Part shown: positions 15,411 to 22,988 of the stretch, one piece after another
Layout of the letters: each line of letters opens with the position of its first letter
How positions within the stretch are numbered: position 1 is the stretch's first letter
Assembly (NCBI GenBank): GCA_000405805.1
Contig: ASPJ01000018.1
Location: forward strand, 1 to 22,988
Direction of reading: 5' to 3'
Length of the DNA stretch: 22,988 nucleotides
From: Fidelibacterota bacterium SCGC AAA003-L08
Lineage (GTDB): Bacteria; Fidelibacterota; Marinisomatia; SCGC-AAA003-L08; D37C17
Translations under genes and position numbers: made by a program
The notes under the pieces: generated by a model
Databases searched by the model: none
The model's input: the letters and a program-made list of their open reading frames with translations, nothing else
Told to the model about the DNA's origin: nothing

Positions 15411-16705
15411 TGTATAATTTCTCCTGAAGCTGAATCACTATTACATTGGATTAATTTAACTGTTTTGATAGTATTAATTAATTCTTTATTGCCTTTTACA
15501 TAAGTCTTGATATAATTTTCAGTCCAACCACTTACATATCCATTTTCATAGCTTTCAAATAATATATTATAATTATTATTCAGATTACACCTTATAAAAT
15601 CTTCTCTCTTTATATCTGATAACAAGGCTAAGGTTTTTCTTCTTTCTTGTTTAATACTTTCAGGGACCTTGTTTTCTAATAAAATAGCTCGGGTGTTCTC
15701 TCTTTCAGAATATGAAAAAATATGTAAATATGTAATGTCTAAACTATTCAAAAAATTATAAGTACTTAAAAAGTCTTCATCATTTTCAGATGGAAAACCA
15801 ACAATTATATCTACTCCAATACAGCAATTAGGAATAATCTTTTTAATCTTCTCAATTTTGGATTTATATAAATTTAAATCATACCTCCTCTGCATTAATT
15901 TAAGAATCCTATTACTGCCTGACTGTAAAGGGATATGGAAATGAGGCAGAATTTTTGTTGAACTGCCTATTAAATCAATAATTTCATCCGATAATAGGTT
16001 GGGTTCAATAGATGATATTCTGCATCTTTGAACTCCACTTGTTAATTCAATTGATTTTAATAATTCAAGAAGTGATTCTCCATTATTCACACCAAAATCA
16101 CCTACATTGATCCCTGATAAAACGATTTCCTTAATATTAGATTGAGAAATATTATTTATTGTTTTTAATATATCAGATATTTTTCCACTTCTACTCCTAC
16201 CTCTAGCTAAAGGAATTGTGCAGAAAGAGCAGGAATAATCGCATCCATCTTGAATTTTAATAAAACTTCTAGTCCTTTCATCTAATGAATATGATGGAAT
16301 GAATTTATTCACACTATCAATATTGAATTCTGAAAATATTTTTTCTTTTGAATTATAATATTTATCTAAATATTGAGGTAAGTTAAATTTATCACCTGCA
16401 CCTATTACCATATCAACTCCTGGAATCTCTGATATTTCTTGTGTTTTTAATTGAGCATAACAGCCTACAATCGCTACATATGAATCAGGAGATTTTTTCT
16501 TAATTTTCCTAATAAGCCTATTTGTTTTACTATCTGCATTATCAGTAACTGAACATGTATTAATTACATAAATATCTGCATCATCCATAAAATTAACTTT
16601 AGAATAACCTGCAGAAATGAAATCTCTTGCTATAGTTGAAGTTTCAGAAAAATTTAATTTGCAACCTAATGTATAAAATGCTACTTTTTTGTAGGGAGAA
16701 CTCAT
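15407..16705 (-). CDS. mtaB: tRNA t6A37 methylthiotransferase (MtaB-type radical SAM enzyme)
   Basis: A 432-residue radical SAM methylthiotransferase. It converts t6A to ms2t6A at position 37 of ANN-decoding tRNAs. The N-terminal UPF0004 domain supplies cluster cysteines in YTLGCKLNFSE, INTCSV and AIVGCYAQ. The radical SAM CxxxCxxC motif is CDYSCSFC, about residues 154-161, preceded by FIKIQDGC. PHFHIPLQSGSN and VDIIVGFPSENDEDF are further family hallmarks. The GCKLN (not GCQMN) N-terminus and the INTCSVT segment favour MtaB over MiaB or RimO. The C-terminal TRAM-like region is short and weakly conserved. The start ATG is 5 bases after AGG. The gene overlaps purN at its 3' end. Confidence 0.93.
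   Translation of the reverse strand: MSSPYKKVAFYTLGCKLNFSETSTIARDFISAGYSKVNFMDDADIYVINTCSVTDNADSKTNRLIRKIKKKSPDSYVAIVGCYAQLKTQEISEIPGVDMVIGAGDKFNLPQYLDKYYNSKEKIFSEFNIDSVNKFIPSYSLDERTRSFIKIQDGCDYSCSFCTIPLARGRSRSGKISDILKTINNISQSNIKEIVLSGINVGDFGVNNGESLLELLKSIELTSGVQRCRISSIEPNLLSDEIIDLIGSSTKILPHFHIPLQSGSNRILKLMQRRYDLNLYKSKIEKIKKIIPNCCIGVDIIVGFPSENDEDFLSTYNFLNSLDITYLHIFSYSERENTRAILLENKVPESIKQERRKTLALLSDIKREDFIRCNLNNNYNILFESYENGYVSGWTENYIKTYVKGNKELINTIKTVKLIQCNSDSASGEIIH
15421..15425 (-). promoter_or_regulatory. Shine-Dalgarno site supporting the TTG start of purN
   Basis: AGGAG on the - strand lies inside the last codons of mtaB, 10 bases before TTG 15410. It marks translation re-initiation at the overlapping stop-start. 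Confidence 0.65.
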
Positions 16706-16755
16706 AAAAACCTATCAATATTTTTAAAATAAGGAACCATTAAAAATACACTAAA

Positions 16756-17193
16756 TTATAGATATTTTCTCATTAAAAAATGTTGGATTTCATCAAATAA
16801 TAAATGTGTTTTATCAATGATTTTATAATTTAAATTCAAATAGAACTGAACGGCTGATTCTCTAGACTGAAGTATAATTTCACTAATTCCATTTTCTTTA
16901 GCAATACTCTCCATATCCATTATCAATATTTTCCCAAAACCTTTCATTTGATATTTCTTTTTTATTGCCATATATCGTATTTGAGCTTGAGATTTAGTAT
17001 TGTATTGTAAACGGGAAACACCTATATAATTATCACCTATTTTAATCATTCGATGAACACATTTATCCTCTATAGAATCTCTCTCACTTCCATAAGGTTG
17101 TTTCCATGCTTTCCTTAATTCTTCAAATCTAATTTGATAATATTTTTTAATTTCGAGTTTAGATAAGGGGGTAATGATTTCTATTTTTTCCAT
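16756..17193 (-). CDS. GNAT-family N-acetyltransferase
   Basis: A 145-residue single-domain GNAT. The acetyl-CoA-binding motif A is QMKGFGKILIMDME (Q-x-x-G-x-G/A form), preceded by the beta-4 strand IRYMAIKKKY. The later ESAVQFYLNLNYKII is the usual 'A-x-x-F-Y-x-x-x-G-F' segment. The N-terminus, RFEELRKAWKQPYGSERD, resembles the YiiD-type acetyltransferase group, where an 'R-x-x-VLR-x-P' stretch comes early. The substrate cannot be told. It lies between the GWxTD lipoprotein gene (14 bases upstream) and mtaB (50 bases downstream), on the same strand. Confidence 0.85.
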   Translation of the reverse strand: MEKIEIITPLSKLEIKKYYQIRFEELRKAWKQPYGSERDSIEDKCVHRMIKIGDNYIGVSRLQYNTKSQAQIRYMAIKKKYQMKGFGKILIMDMESIAKENGISEIILQSRESAVQFYLNLNYKIIDKTHLLFDEIQHFLMRKYL

Positions 17194-17207
17194 CTGAAAT
17201 ATTATAA

Positions 17208-18398
17208 CTAAAACTGTTTTATCAATTCCATCTCACCAAAAGTTTCCTCATCTGAAAAAATGAAAACTTTATCAGGATAGTACCACTTCTCAACATTGAA
17301 CATTTCATATCTATGAGTATTATGATTAGATTTTGAGACCATTAATTCAATTGATTGGGGAGGACCATAAATGATGTGCATTTCACCTCTATCTGTAGAC
17401 CAGCCTGTTGAATACTCTGAAAAATTATCATTGGTATATCTATATCGTTTTTTAATTATCTCTATGAGCTCATTCTTTTTAGTATCTAAATCAGGGTCCT
17501 TAGATTCTAAATAATCTGCTACAAATATTCTCTGCGCCTTTTCATCTAAATCATACAGTGCTTTAATTTCACTATAAGACAATATATAGGCCATTACTCC
17601 TAATATTACATCTATATCCCCTGACCAAAGAGATGAATCATCATAGATTGATATTAATGAAGTAAAGCTATCCTCTAAATTAGATTCAATATGAAATTCA
17701 ATATCTCCGAATATATCTTCACTTAGTTCAATTGGACATTCTAATAGAAATTCATTATTTCTACAGTCTTTAATAGTATTAGTTGTTAAAGTCTTATCAT
17801 CTCGAATAATCGTATATTTATATTCAGCTTTATCGAAATTATACCTTGGGAGTTCAAACCATATCTTGTGAATATTGTATATTGGTTCGTTATGAATATA
17901 GTGCTTTAATTCATTATCATAATAATAAGGTGCAATCAAATTGATTTTTTTTGAATCAACTTCTATATTCTTAGAATTATCCCATGTATTAAAACTATCT
18001 AAATCTTTGATACTAGTTATTAATTTGTAATCTCCTTTTTCTAATAAAAATTGATAACTTAATTGATAAGAATCATTTAATCTAGTATCTTCATAATATT
18101 TTCTAACTATTTCTTTATTATCTGATATTCTATCTATCTGTAATCCAGAATTATTATCTTCAACTCTAATCATAACTTCTAAAGAACTACAGAAACCTCT
18201 ATCTTCTTTAATGAAAACTAAATTTGACACTGGTAATGATATGAAAGTTTTAATAAGTAAAGAATCTGCATTAATTTCATAAACATTTGCATGTAATTGA
18301 ACATTATCATCAGATAAATTATTTTTTTGTGGATACTTAGATTGATTTCCGCAAGATATAAACAGAATGAATAATATTAAAGACCCGTACTTATTCAT
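17208..18398 (-). CDS. GWxTD-domain lipoprotein
   Basis: A 396-residue lipoprotein. The signal peptide is MNKYGSLILFILFISCGN with FISC as the lipobox. Residues ~30-240 are beta-rich and unassigned. The C-terminal third is the GWxTD domain: FVADYLESKDPDLDT, then GWSTDRGEMHIIYGPP at about residues 331-346, then WYYPDKVFIFSDE near the end. This domain (TIGR04514) is known from FCB bacteria and Acidobacteria; its function is unknown. The start overlaps the stop of the upstream propeller gene by 8 bases, so the two are likely made together and may form one envelope complex. That pairing is inference. Confidence 0.88.
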   Translation of the reverse strand: MNKYGSLILFILFISCGNQSKYPQKNNLSDDNVQLHANVYEINADSLLIKTFISLPVSNLVFIKEDRGFCSSLEVMIRVEDNNSGLQIDRISDNKEIVRKYYEDTRLNDSYQLSYQFLLEKGDYKLITSIKDLDSFNTWDNSKNIEVDSKKINLIAPYYYDNELKHYIHNEPIYNIHKIWFELPRYNFDKAEYKYTIIRDDKTLTTNTIKDCRNNEFLLECPIELSEDIFGDIEFHIESNLEDSFTSLISIYDDSSLWSGDIDVILGVMAYILSYSEIKALYDLDEKAQRIFVADYLESKDPDLDTKKNELIEIIKKRYRYTNDNFSEYSTGWSTDRGEMHIIYGPPQSIELMVSKSNHNTHRYEMFNVEKWYYPDKVFIFSDEETFGEMELIKQF

Positions 18399-19998
18399 AG
18401 TCGTTAATGTCCCAATTATAAATAGCTATTCCATCATTAGTCATAAATAAAACATTCTTGTCATTCGATATAATACTATAAATAATTGATCCTGGAATTC
18501 CTTTATAATCAGTGAAATCCCAACTCTTATATGTATTGATATCTATTAATTCACAATCATACATATGATTGATCCATAAAAGATTTTTTGACAACGAAAA
18601 ATTCACTATATTCGTTTCTATTTTATCTATATTCAATGTTTCTAAATCAATCTTCCACATATCATTATCATTTCCGAAAATATAATTATTATATTTATCT
18701 ATATTCCTGAATTTTTTATCAGTTAAGAGCCTATAACTATTCATATCATAATATTTTTCAAACAACCCTTTTTCTGATGCAATATATATAATATCATCAG
18801 ATACTAATATGTCATATATTTCAGAGTTACTTAATAAGTTAGACAACTTATCGTCATTATCTATAATAGTATGTGATATAGATGAAATCTCATTATATCC
18901 ATTTGAAGTAGCAATATAAATAGAATTATTATGATACTCTATATCCCAAACAGCTCTATCTCTTAAATCTTGATCAATCTTCATCCAATCATTACTATTT
19001 TCATCAAATATTATTAATCCATCCATAGTAGCTATATATAATAAATCATCAATATATAATAAATCATTAATATCTATATTTTGAATTAGCAAAGAATAGT
19101 CTGTATCAAAATACTTCCAGGTATTTGTACGTTCATTCCATAAAGTTAAAAAATAATAATTATTATTTCTAAAACTCTCTCTATGTCTTTTGATTCCAGT
19201 TCTTAAGAATTGACTATCAGCAAACCACCATTTCATATTTTTATCTACTATGGCCGTTGTAATATTACTAGTCTTTAAACCAAAATCTATTATTTCTAAT
19301 CTATGCGAATATGTAGAACCCTTTAGTATAGTACCCTGTTTAGTACCAACCCATACATTATTATTTTTATCTTCTACCATAATAGTTGGAGTCAAAATAT
19401 CACCTTCATTATTCATTATTTTATCATGGCCTATATTCCATCCATCAAAAATAACATAATCGCTCAAATCAACATTGAAATTAGGATTATAATCATCACC
19501 ATTATTCCAATCGATATTATCTATTTCAAACCTATCAATATCATCATCTATAATACTGCCCGTAATTTGATTCAGAGGAAGAATTCTATCAAATAATTTT
19601 ATCCATATGTAATTTGATGAACTACCAAAATCAATAATTTGGTCAGCACTCATAATACCTAGTCTTCTAAATGATATTTCATTCCAAAAATCATGAAATG
19701 AATGTTTCATTTTTATACCAAACTCATCAATAATCCAATACATGTTTGTATTTGAATCAAAATAAAAATGATATATTGGATTGTTAAAATCTATCATATT
19801 AGATAAATTGAAATTATAAAAATAATGATCATTAATATCATCATGAGAATATATCCCATTATTTGTAATAAAATGAACAAACTCATCATCTTCTATAATT
19901 GAATATATACTACCTACTTTCTTTATATAATCCCAATTATCTACATCAAAAGCACAGGATAGGGAAACAAATAATACGTGGATATATATGTATTTCAT
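18391..19998 (-). CDS. Secreted beta-propeller-like protein (two-component-regulator-propeller type repeats)
   Basis: A 535-residue protein with a signal peptide (MKYIYIHVLFVSLSC); the Cys could be lipidated, but the SLSC lipobox is poor. Blade-like repeats with the pattern 'h-h-h-(A/G)-T-x-x-G-h' occur at about residues 216 (VWVGTKQGTI), 326 (LLYIATMDGLII), 364 (SIYIATSNGY), 407 (IIYIASEKGLF) and 518 (VLFMTNDGIAIY). This matches Reg_prop/YVTN-like propellers. No kinase or DNA-binding domain is attached, so it is a free-standing periplasmic or surface propeller, not a hybrid sensor. It has no T9SS tail. It follows gpmI by 11 bases and overlaps the GWxTD lipoprotein gene. A ligand or partner cannot be named. 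Confidence 0.78.
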   Translation of the reverse strand: MKYIYIHVLFVSLSCAFDVDNWDYIKKVGSIYSIIEDDEFVHFITNNGIYSHDDINDHYFYNFNLSNMIDFNNPIYHFYFDSNTNMYWIIDEFGIKMKHSFHDFWNEISFRRLGIMSADQIIDFGSSSNYIWIKLFDRILPLNQITGSIIDDDIDRFEIDNIDWNNGDDYNPNFNVDLSDYVIFDGWNIGHDKIMNNEGDILTPTIMVEDKNNNVWVGTKQGTILKGSTYSHRLEIIDFGLKTSNITTAIVDKNMKWWFADSQFLRTGIKRHRESFRNNNYYFLTLWNERTNTWKYFDTDYSLLIQNIDINDLLYIDDLLYIATMDGLIIFDENSNDWMKIDQDLRDRAVWDIEYHNNSIYIATSNGYNEISSISHTIIDNDDKLSNLLSNSEIYDILVSDDIIYIASEKGLFEKYYDMNSYRLLTDKKFRNIDKYNNYIFGNDNDMWKIDLETLNIDKIETNIVNFSLSKNLLWINHMYDCELIDINTYKSWDFTDYKGIPGSIIYSIISNDKNVLFMTNDGIAIYNWDINDYE

Positions 19999-20009
19999 TA
20001 TTTTAATAA

Positions 20010-21533
20010 CTATTTCTTAATAATAAGGCTATTCCCTGTCATTACATCGGGGATTTGAATTGATAGCATATCTAGAATAGTAGGAGCAATATCTGCTAGT
20101 TTTCCACTTTTCTTTAAATCAAATTTATTATCAGATGATACTAAAAATAATGGAACAGGTAGAGTTGTATGAGCTGTATGAACTTCTTTGGTTATTGGAT
20201 CAATCATCATTTCTAAATTACCATGGTCTGCAGTAATAAATATTGGTGCAGATGTAGAACTTAACATTTTACCAATACAATAATCTATCGTTTCAATAGC
20301 TTTAATTGCAGCATTTATATTACCAGTATGACCAACCATATCTGGATTGGCATAATTCATGATTATTGCTTCATATATATTATTATTTATTTTATCGATA
20401 ACTTTATTTGTTAGTTCTACTGCACTCATCTCTGGCTTTAAGTCATAAGTTGCAACATCAGGAGAAGGCACCAAAAGACGATCTTCACCATCAAATTCTT
20501 TTTCCTCTCCTCCATTAAAAAAATAGGTTACATGAGCATATTTCTCAGTTTCTGCAGCTCTTAATTGATTCATGTTATTTTTAGATAATATTTCAGGTAG
20601 AATATTATCAAGTTTTATAGGTTTATATAATACAGGAAAATTAAATTTATCATAATATTGTGTCATACTAAGAACCATCATATTTTGATGATTAATAGAA
20701 AAACAATTAAAATTTTTATCAGTAAATGAAGAGATTATTTGTCTCATTCTGTCTGATCGAAAATTAAATGTAATAAGTCCATCATTTTCTTTAATAACAC
20801 CTTCTTTGTTTTTCTTAATCTTAGGAGTTATAAACTCATCAGAGATTTGATCTTTATATGATTTAGAGAGTACTTTATCAAAATCTTTAAATTCATTTCC
20901 CCTCCCATTTAAGTAAAGATTGTAAGCTAACTCTGTTCTATCCCATCTAGTATCACGATCCATTGCATAATATCTTCCGCATATAGTAACAATTTCACCA
21001 TAATTGATTTTATCAATATAATCTTGAAGTTCTCTTAAATAATTAATTCCACTATTAGGAGGGGTGTCTCTTCCATCTGTAATTGCATGCACTAGAGTAG
21101 ATTTTACATTATTCTCTTTAGCAGTATTTAATAAATACTTAAGATGGTTAATATGACTATGGACTCCAGCATCACTTAATAAACCAAGCAAATGAAGTCT
21201 AGAATTATTTTTTTTAATCGAATCAAATAACGATATAATATTTTTATTATCCTTAAGAATATTATTTTGAATATCACTGTTAATTCGGACTAAATCTTGT
21301 TCAACAATTCTACCCGCTCCAATATTCATATGACCTACTTCTGAATTACCCATAACACCCTCAGGTAAACCTACAAAATTACCAGATGTTTCTATAGAAG
21401 ACATCGGATAATTATTAAACAAATTATCTAATATTGGAGTATTTGCAAGAGCGTATGCATTGCCTTCTTTCTCTTGTCTGATACCAAAACCATCTAATAT
21501 AATAAGTGCAAATTTTAAACGATTAGTAGCCAT
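20010..21533 (-). CDS. gpmI: 2,3-bisphosphoglycerate-independent phosphoglycerate mutase
   Basis: A 507-residue, full-length iPGM that interconverts 3- and 2-phosphoglycerate in glycolysis and gluconeogenesis. It is an alkaline-phosphatase-superfamily enzyme with two manganese ions. Visible ligands and motifs: ILDGFG with the metal Asp at residue 14, GNSEVGHMN with the catalytic Ser at residue 64, HAITDGRDTPP, CGRYYAMDRDTRWDR, NYANPDMVGHTG, and ITADHGNLEMM with the distal HTTLPVP. The start ATG has no clear Shine-Dalgarno site. Only 14 bases separate the start codon from a 34-base perfect hairpin, so the promoter, if any, must lie within or beyond that hairpin. The propeller gene follows. Confidence 0.97.
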   Translation of the reverse strand: MATNRLKFALIILDGFGIRQEKEGNAYALANTPILDNLFNNYPMSSIETSGNFVGLPEGVMGNSEVGHMNIGAGRIVEQDLVRINSDIQNNILKDNKNIISLFDSIKKNNSRLHLLGLLSDAGVHSHINHLKYLLNTAKENNVKSTLVHAITDGRDTPPNSGINYLRELQDYIDKINYGEIVTICGRYYAMDRDTRWDRTELAYNLYLNGRGNEFKDFDKVLSKSYKDQISDEFITPKIKKNKEGVIKENDGLITFNFRSDRMRQIISSFTDKNFNCFSINHQNMMVLSMTQYYDKFNFPVLYKPIKLDNILPEILSKNNMNQLRAAETEKYAHVTYFFNGGEEKEFDGEDRLLVPSPDVATYDLKPEMSAVELTNKVIDKINNNIYEAIIMNYANPDMVGHTGNINAAIKAIETIDYCIGKMLSSTSAPIFITADHGNLEMMIDPITKEVHTAHTTLPVPLFLVSSDNKFDLKKSGKLADIAPTILDMLSIQIPDVMTGNSLIIKK

Positions 21534-21547
21534 ATGAATTTATTTAT

Positions 21548-21581
21548 ATAAAAAGGGTCATAAGCTTATGACCCTTTTTAT
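21548..21581 (-). terminator. Perfect 34-base palindrome, probable Rho-independent terminator
   Basis: Two 17-base arms meet at the centre (AAGCTT core) with no mismatch. The stem contains GGGTCATAAG and is flanked by A and T runs on both sides, so it could act in either direction. It lies 9 bases after the stop of the T9SS surface-protein gene and 14 bases before the gpmI start, both on the - strand. I call it the terminator of the surface-protein gene. A fully paired palindrome needs to open a few central bases to form a loop. Confidence 0.82.
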
Positions 21582-21590
21582 TATAATATA

Positions 21591-22988
21591 TTATCTCAAT
21601 AATAACATTTTCTTTGTGTGAACAATATTATTACTTCTCAATTGATATATATATACACCTGAGGGAACAGGGCTGCCCTTCTGATCAATAGCATCCCATT
21701 GAGAAGTATATGTTCCTGCTAAATGAAAATCATTTATTAGATCATAAACTAGTTTTCCAGTCAAATCATATATTTTGATACTTACAAAACTATGTTTTGA
21801 AACATCATAGGATATACTCGTTGATGGATTAAATGGATTTGGATAGTTTTGTGTTAATCCAAATTCTTCAGGAACAACAATATCAGAAATACCAAGATCA
21901 TAATCTGCACAGTCACCACCGGTTTCTGTATTATATGCTGCAATTATTGCTGCCACTTCATCTTCAGTAAGATATATTATCTCTCCAGTATCTGGATCTA
22001 TTAATTCAAGGTTTGTAACAACTGAGTTATCTATCCATTCATCAAACCATGGGTCATCTGAATCTTGCCAATATCCCCAGCAATCTATTAGATCATCATT
22101 GTCATCATCTAAATCTTCAAGTGCATCAAAACATCCATCAGAATCATAATCTGTGATAAAGTTAGAGGTCCAATCAGTATTTCCATCAGGGCAACTATCA
22201 ATTATATCACATACACTGTCACCATCACCATCTAGAGCCGTACCACCCCAAACACCATTACAATCTTGAACACAGTCATCAGATGGTTCATCATTACATA
22301 CATCACACTCATCTACATAAGCACTACCGTTTGGAGTACCCGCACAATCAGCGCATGAGGTATCATCACCATCACATACATCGCATTCATCAAATACAGC
22401 TGTGCCATCACATACACCAGCACAATCTTCTACGGCAGAACCAGCACATTCACCCGCACAATCTTCTACGGCAGAACCATTACAGTCACCCGCACAATCT
22501 TCTACGGCAGAACCAGCACATTCACCTGCACAATCTTCTACGGCAGAACCAGCACATTCACCTGCACAATCTTCTACGGCAGAACCAGCACATTCACCTG
22601 CGCAATCTTCTACTGCAGAACCGCCACATTCACCTGCACAATCTTCTATATATTCACAATCACCTTCCGCACCAAAGTTACATGCAGTTTCATCATCGCA
22701 TATCTCAGATTCACCAGTATAACATTCACCTAGATCAAAGTCAATTGCACTCCCTGCTGGATCAGAAAAAACAACTTCACCAAAACAAATTGCTTCTTCT
22801 GCACTTGCAATATCAAAAGAAACAGTACATAATACACCTTCACCAGCAGCAACCGTAGTACCAGACAATGAAAAGCCCATCACCATATCTGTTCCAGTAC
22901 TTAACATCCAACCTGCAGCTTCGGCTGAACCACCAGAGGCCCCAGTTAATTCAACACCAGTAAACTGTGCCTGGAATCCACCTATAGC
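21591..22988 (-). CDS. T9SS-exported surface protein with cohesin-like domain and Cys repeats (5' truncated)
   Basis: The frame runs open to the window edge, giving 465 residues without the true start; the Met at 22905-22907 is internal. In order: residues 1-~100 resemble the cohesin-like beta domain common in FCB surface proteins (IGGFQAQFTGVELTGASGG, later GVLCTVSFDIAS); seven 12-residue DCAGECAGSAVE-type repeats; two DECDVC segments; a thrombospondin-type-3-like Asp region (DGDGDSVCDIIDSCPDGN, DYDSDGCFDALEDLDDDND); and a 94-residue C-terminal sorting domain opening with NYPNPFNPST and ending VPSGVYIYQL...KKMLLLR. That tail directs export through the type IX system and attachment to the cell surface. 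No T9SS machinery gene is in this window. A strong hairpin follows the stop. Binding or adhesion is a likely role but unproven. Confidence 0.88.
   Translation of the reverse strand, partial: AIGGFQAQFTGVELTGASGGSAEAAGWMLSTGTDMVMGFSLSGTTVAAGEGVLCTVSFDIASAEEAICFGEVVFSDPAGSAIDFDLGECYTGESEICDDETACNFGAEGDCEYIEDCAGECGGSAVEDCAGECAGSAVEDCAGECAGSAVEDCAGECAGSAVEDCAGDCNGSAVEDCAGECAGSAVEDCAGVCDGTAVFDECDVCDGDDTSCADCAGTPNGSAYVDECDVCNDEPSDDCVQDCNGVWGGTALDGDGDSVCDIIDSCPDGNTDWTSNFITDYDSDGCFDALEDLDDDNDDLIDCWGYWQDSDDPWFDEWIDNSVVTNLELIDPDTGEIIYLTEDEVAAIIAAYNTETGGDCADYDLGISDIVVPEEFGLTQNYPNPFNPSTSISYDVSKHSFVSIKIYDLTGKLVYDLINDFHLAGTYTSQWDAIDQKGSPVPSGVYIYQLRSNNIVHTKKMLLLR
22392..22643 (-). repeat. Seven tandem 36-bp repeats coding DCAGxCxGxAVx units
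   Basis: Exactly 252 bases, 7 x 36, in frame. In coding order the units are DCAGECGGSAVE, three DCAGECAGSAVE, DCAGDCNGSAVE, DCAGECAGSAVE and DCAGVCDGTAVF. Inner units are near-identical at DNA level, while the end units are diverged. Each unit gives two Cys spaced four residues apart, suitable for disulphides. Copy number is likely to vary among strains and may collapse in short-read assembly. Confidence 0.92.

Noticed and set aside
21580..21585. TATAAT on the - strand near the gpmI leader
   Set aside because: The only nearby -35-like TTGAGA (21594-21599) is 8 bases away, not ~17. In such AT-rich sequence the hexamer is expected by chance.
22283..22858. Long + strand frames (22283-22858 and 22402-22722) with PAQSSTAEP or QNQHIH repeats
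   Set aside because: They are antisense readings of the 36-bp Cys repeats, which keep any frame open. The - strand frame has a coherent domain order and a T9SS tail.
22905..22907. Met codon as the start of the T9SS surface protein
   Set aside because: The frame continues upstream without a stop to the window edge and encodes a sensible part of the cohesin-like domain. There is also no signal peptide after this Met.

Overview
This is an AT-rich window, close to 100% coding, that looks like a free-living marine bacterium of the Fibrobacterota-Chlorobiota-Bacteroidota (FCB) group. The best match by gene content is Candidatus Marinimicrobia (SAR406). The evidence is a type IX secretion (T9SS) C-terminal sorting domain with an NYPNPFNP motif, Asp-rich calcium-loop and Cys-rich repeats in surface proteins, a GWxTD-domain lipoprotein, and many lipoproteins. 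The taxonomy is inference, because the window has no rRNA or other marker gene. No tRNA, rRNA, CRISPR array or insertion sequence was seen, and no gap between genes exceeds 300 bases.

Layout. Positions 1-3613 are all on the + strand: the C-terminal end of a secreted protein, an outer-membrane beta-barrel candidate, a TPR lipoprotein, rpiB, and the first quarter of glyA, which stops abruptly. From about 3611 to the end everything is on the - strand. Read in coding order (right to left) this strand carries: a T9SS-exported surface protein (cut by the window end), a strong hairpin, gpmI, a propeller-type secreted protein, a GWxTD lipoprotein, a GNAT acetyltransferase, mtaB, purN, purH, mreB-mreC-mreD-mrdA-rodA, a CpoB/YbgF-like lipoprotein, a half-length GT5 (starch-synthase-like) protein, and a large Asp-rich lipoprotein.

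How the genes work together. mreBCD, mrdA and rodA form a complete elongasome set for rod-shaped cell-wall growth. The CpoB-like protein, the half GT5 protein and the large lipoprotein follow on the same strand, suggesting an envelope-assembly transcription unit. purN and purH act in purine synthesis, and mtaB modifies tRNA. gpmI and rpiB belong to central carbon metabolism. The surface proteins and lipoproteins have no known individual roles.

Main result of the hunt. The point near 3611-3613 looks like an artificial or recombinational inverted junction, not a natural convergent gene pair. glyA is cut at residue ~97, and the - strand lipoprotein ends at the same bases. Window position 1 opens in a reading frame that would continue that lipoprotein exactly (TTA at the junction, then ATA from position 3). 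If positions 1-3613 are flipped back, all genes become co-directional: half GT5, large lipoprotein (about 959 aa), beta-barrel protein, TPR lipoprotein, rpiB, glyA. Inverted joins with a few bases of microhomology are typical of multiple-displacement-amplification chimeras in single-cell genomes. The restored order exposes a candidate uncharacterised outer-membrane module: DNRLRE/DUF4270-like lipoprotein, barrel and TPR lipoprotein.
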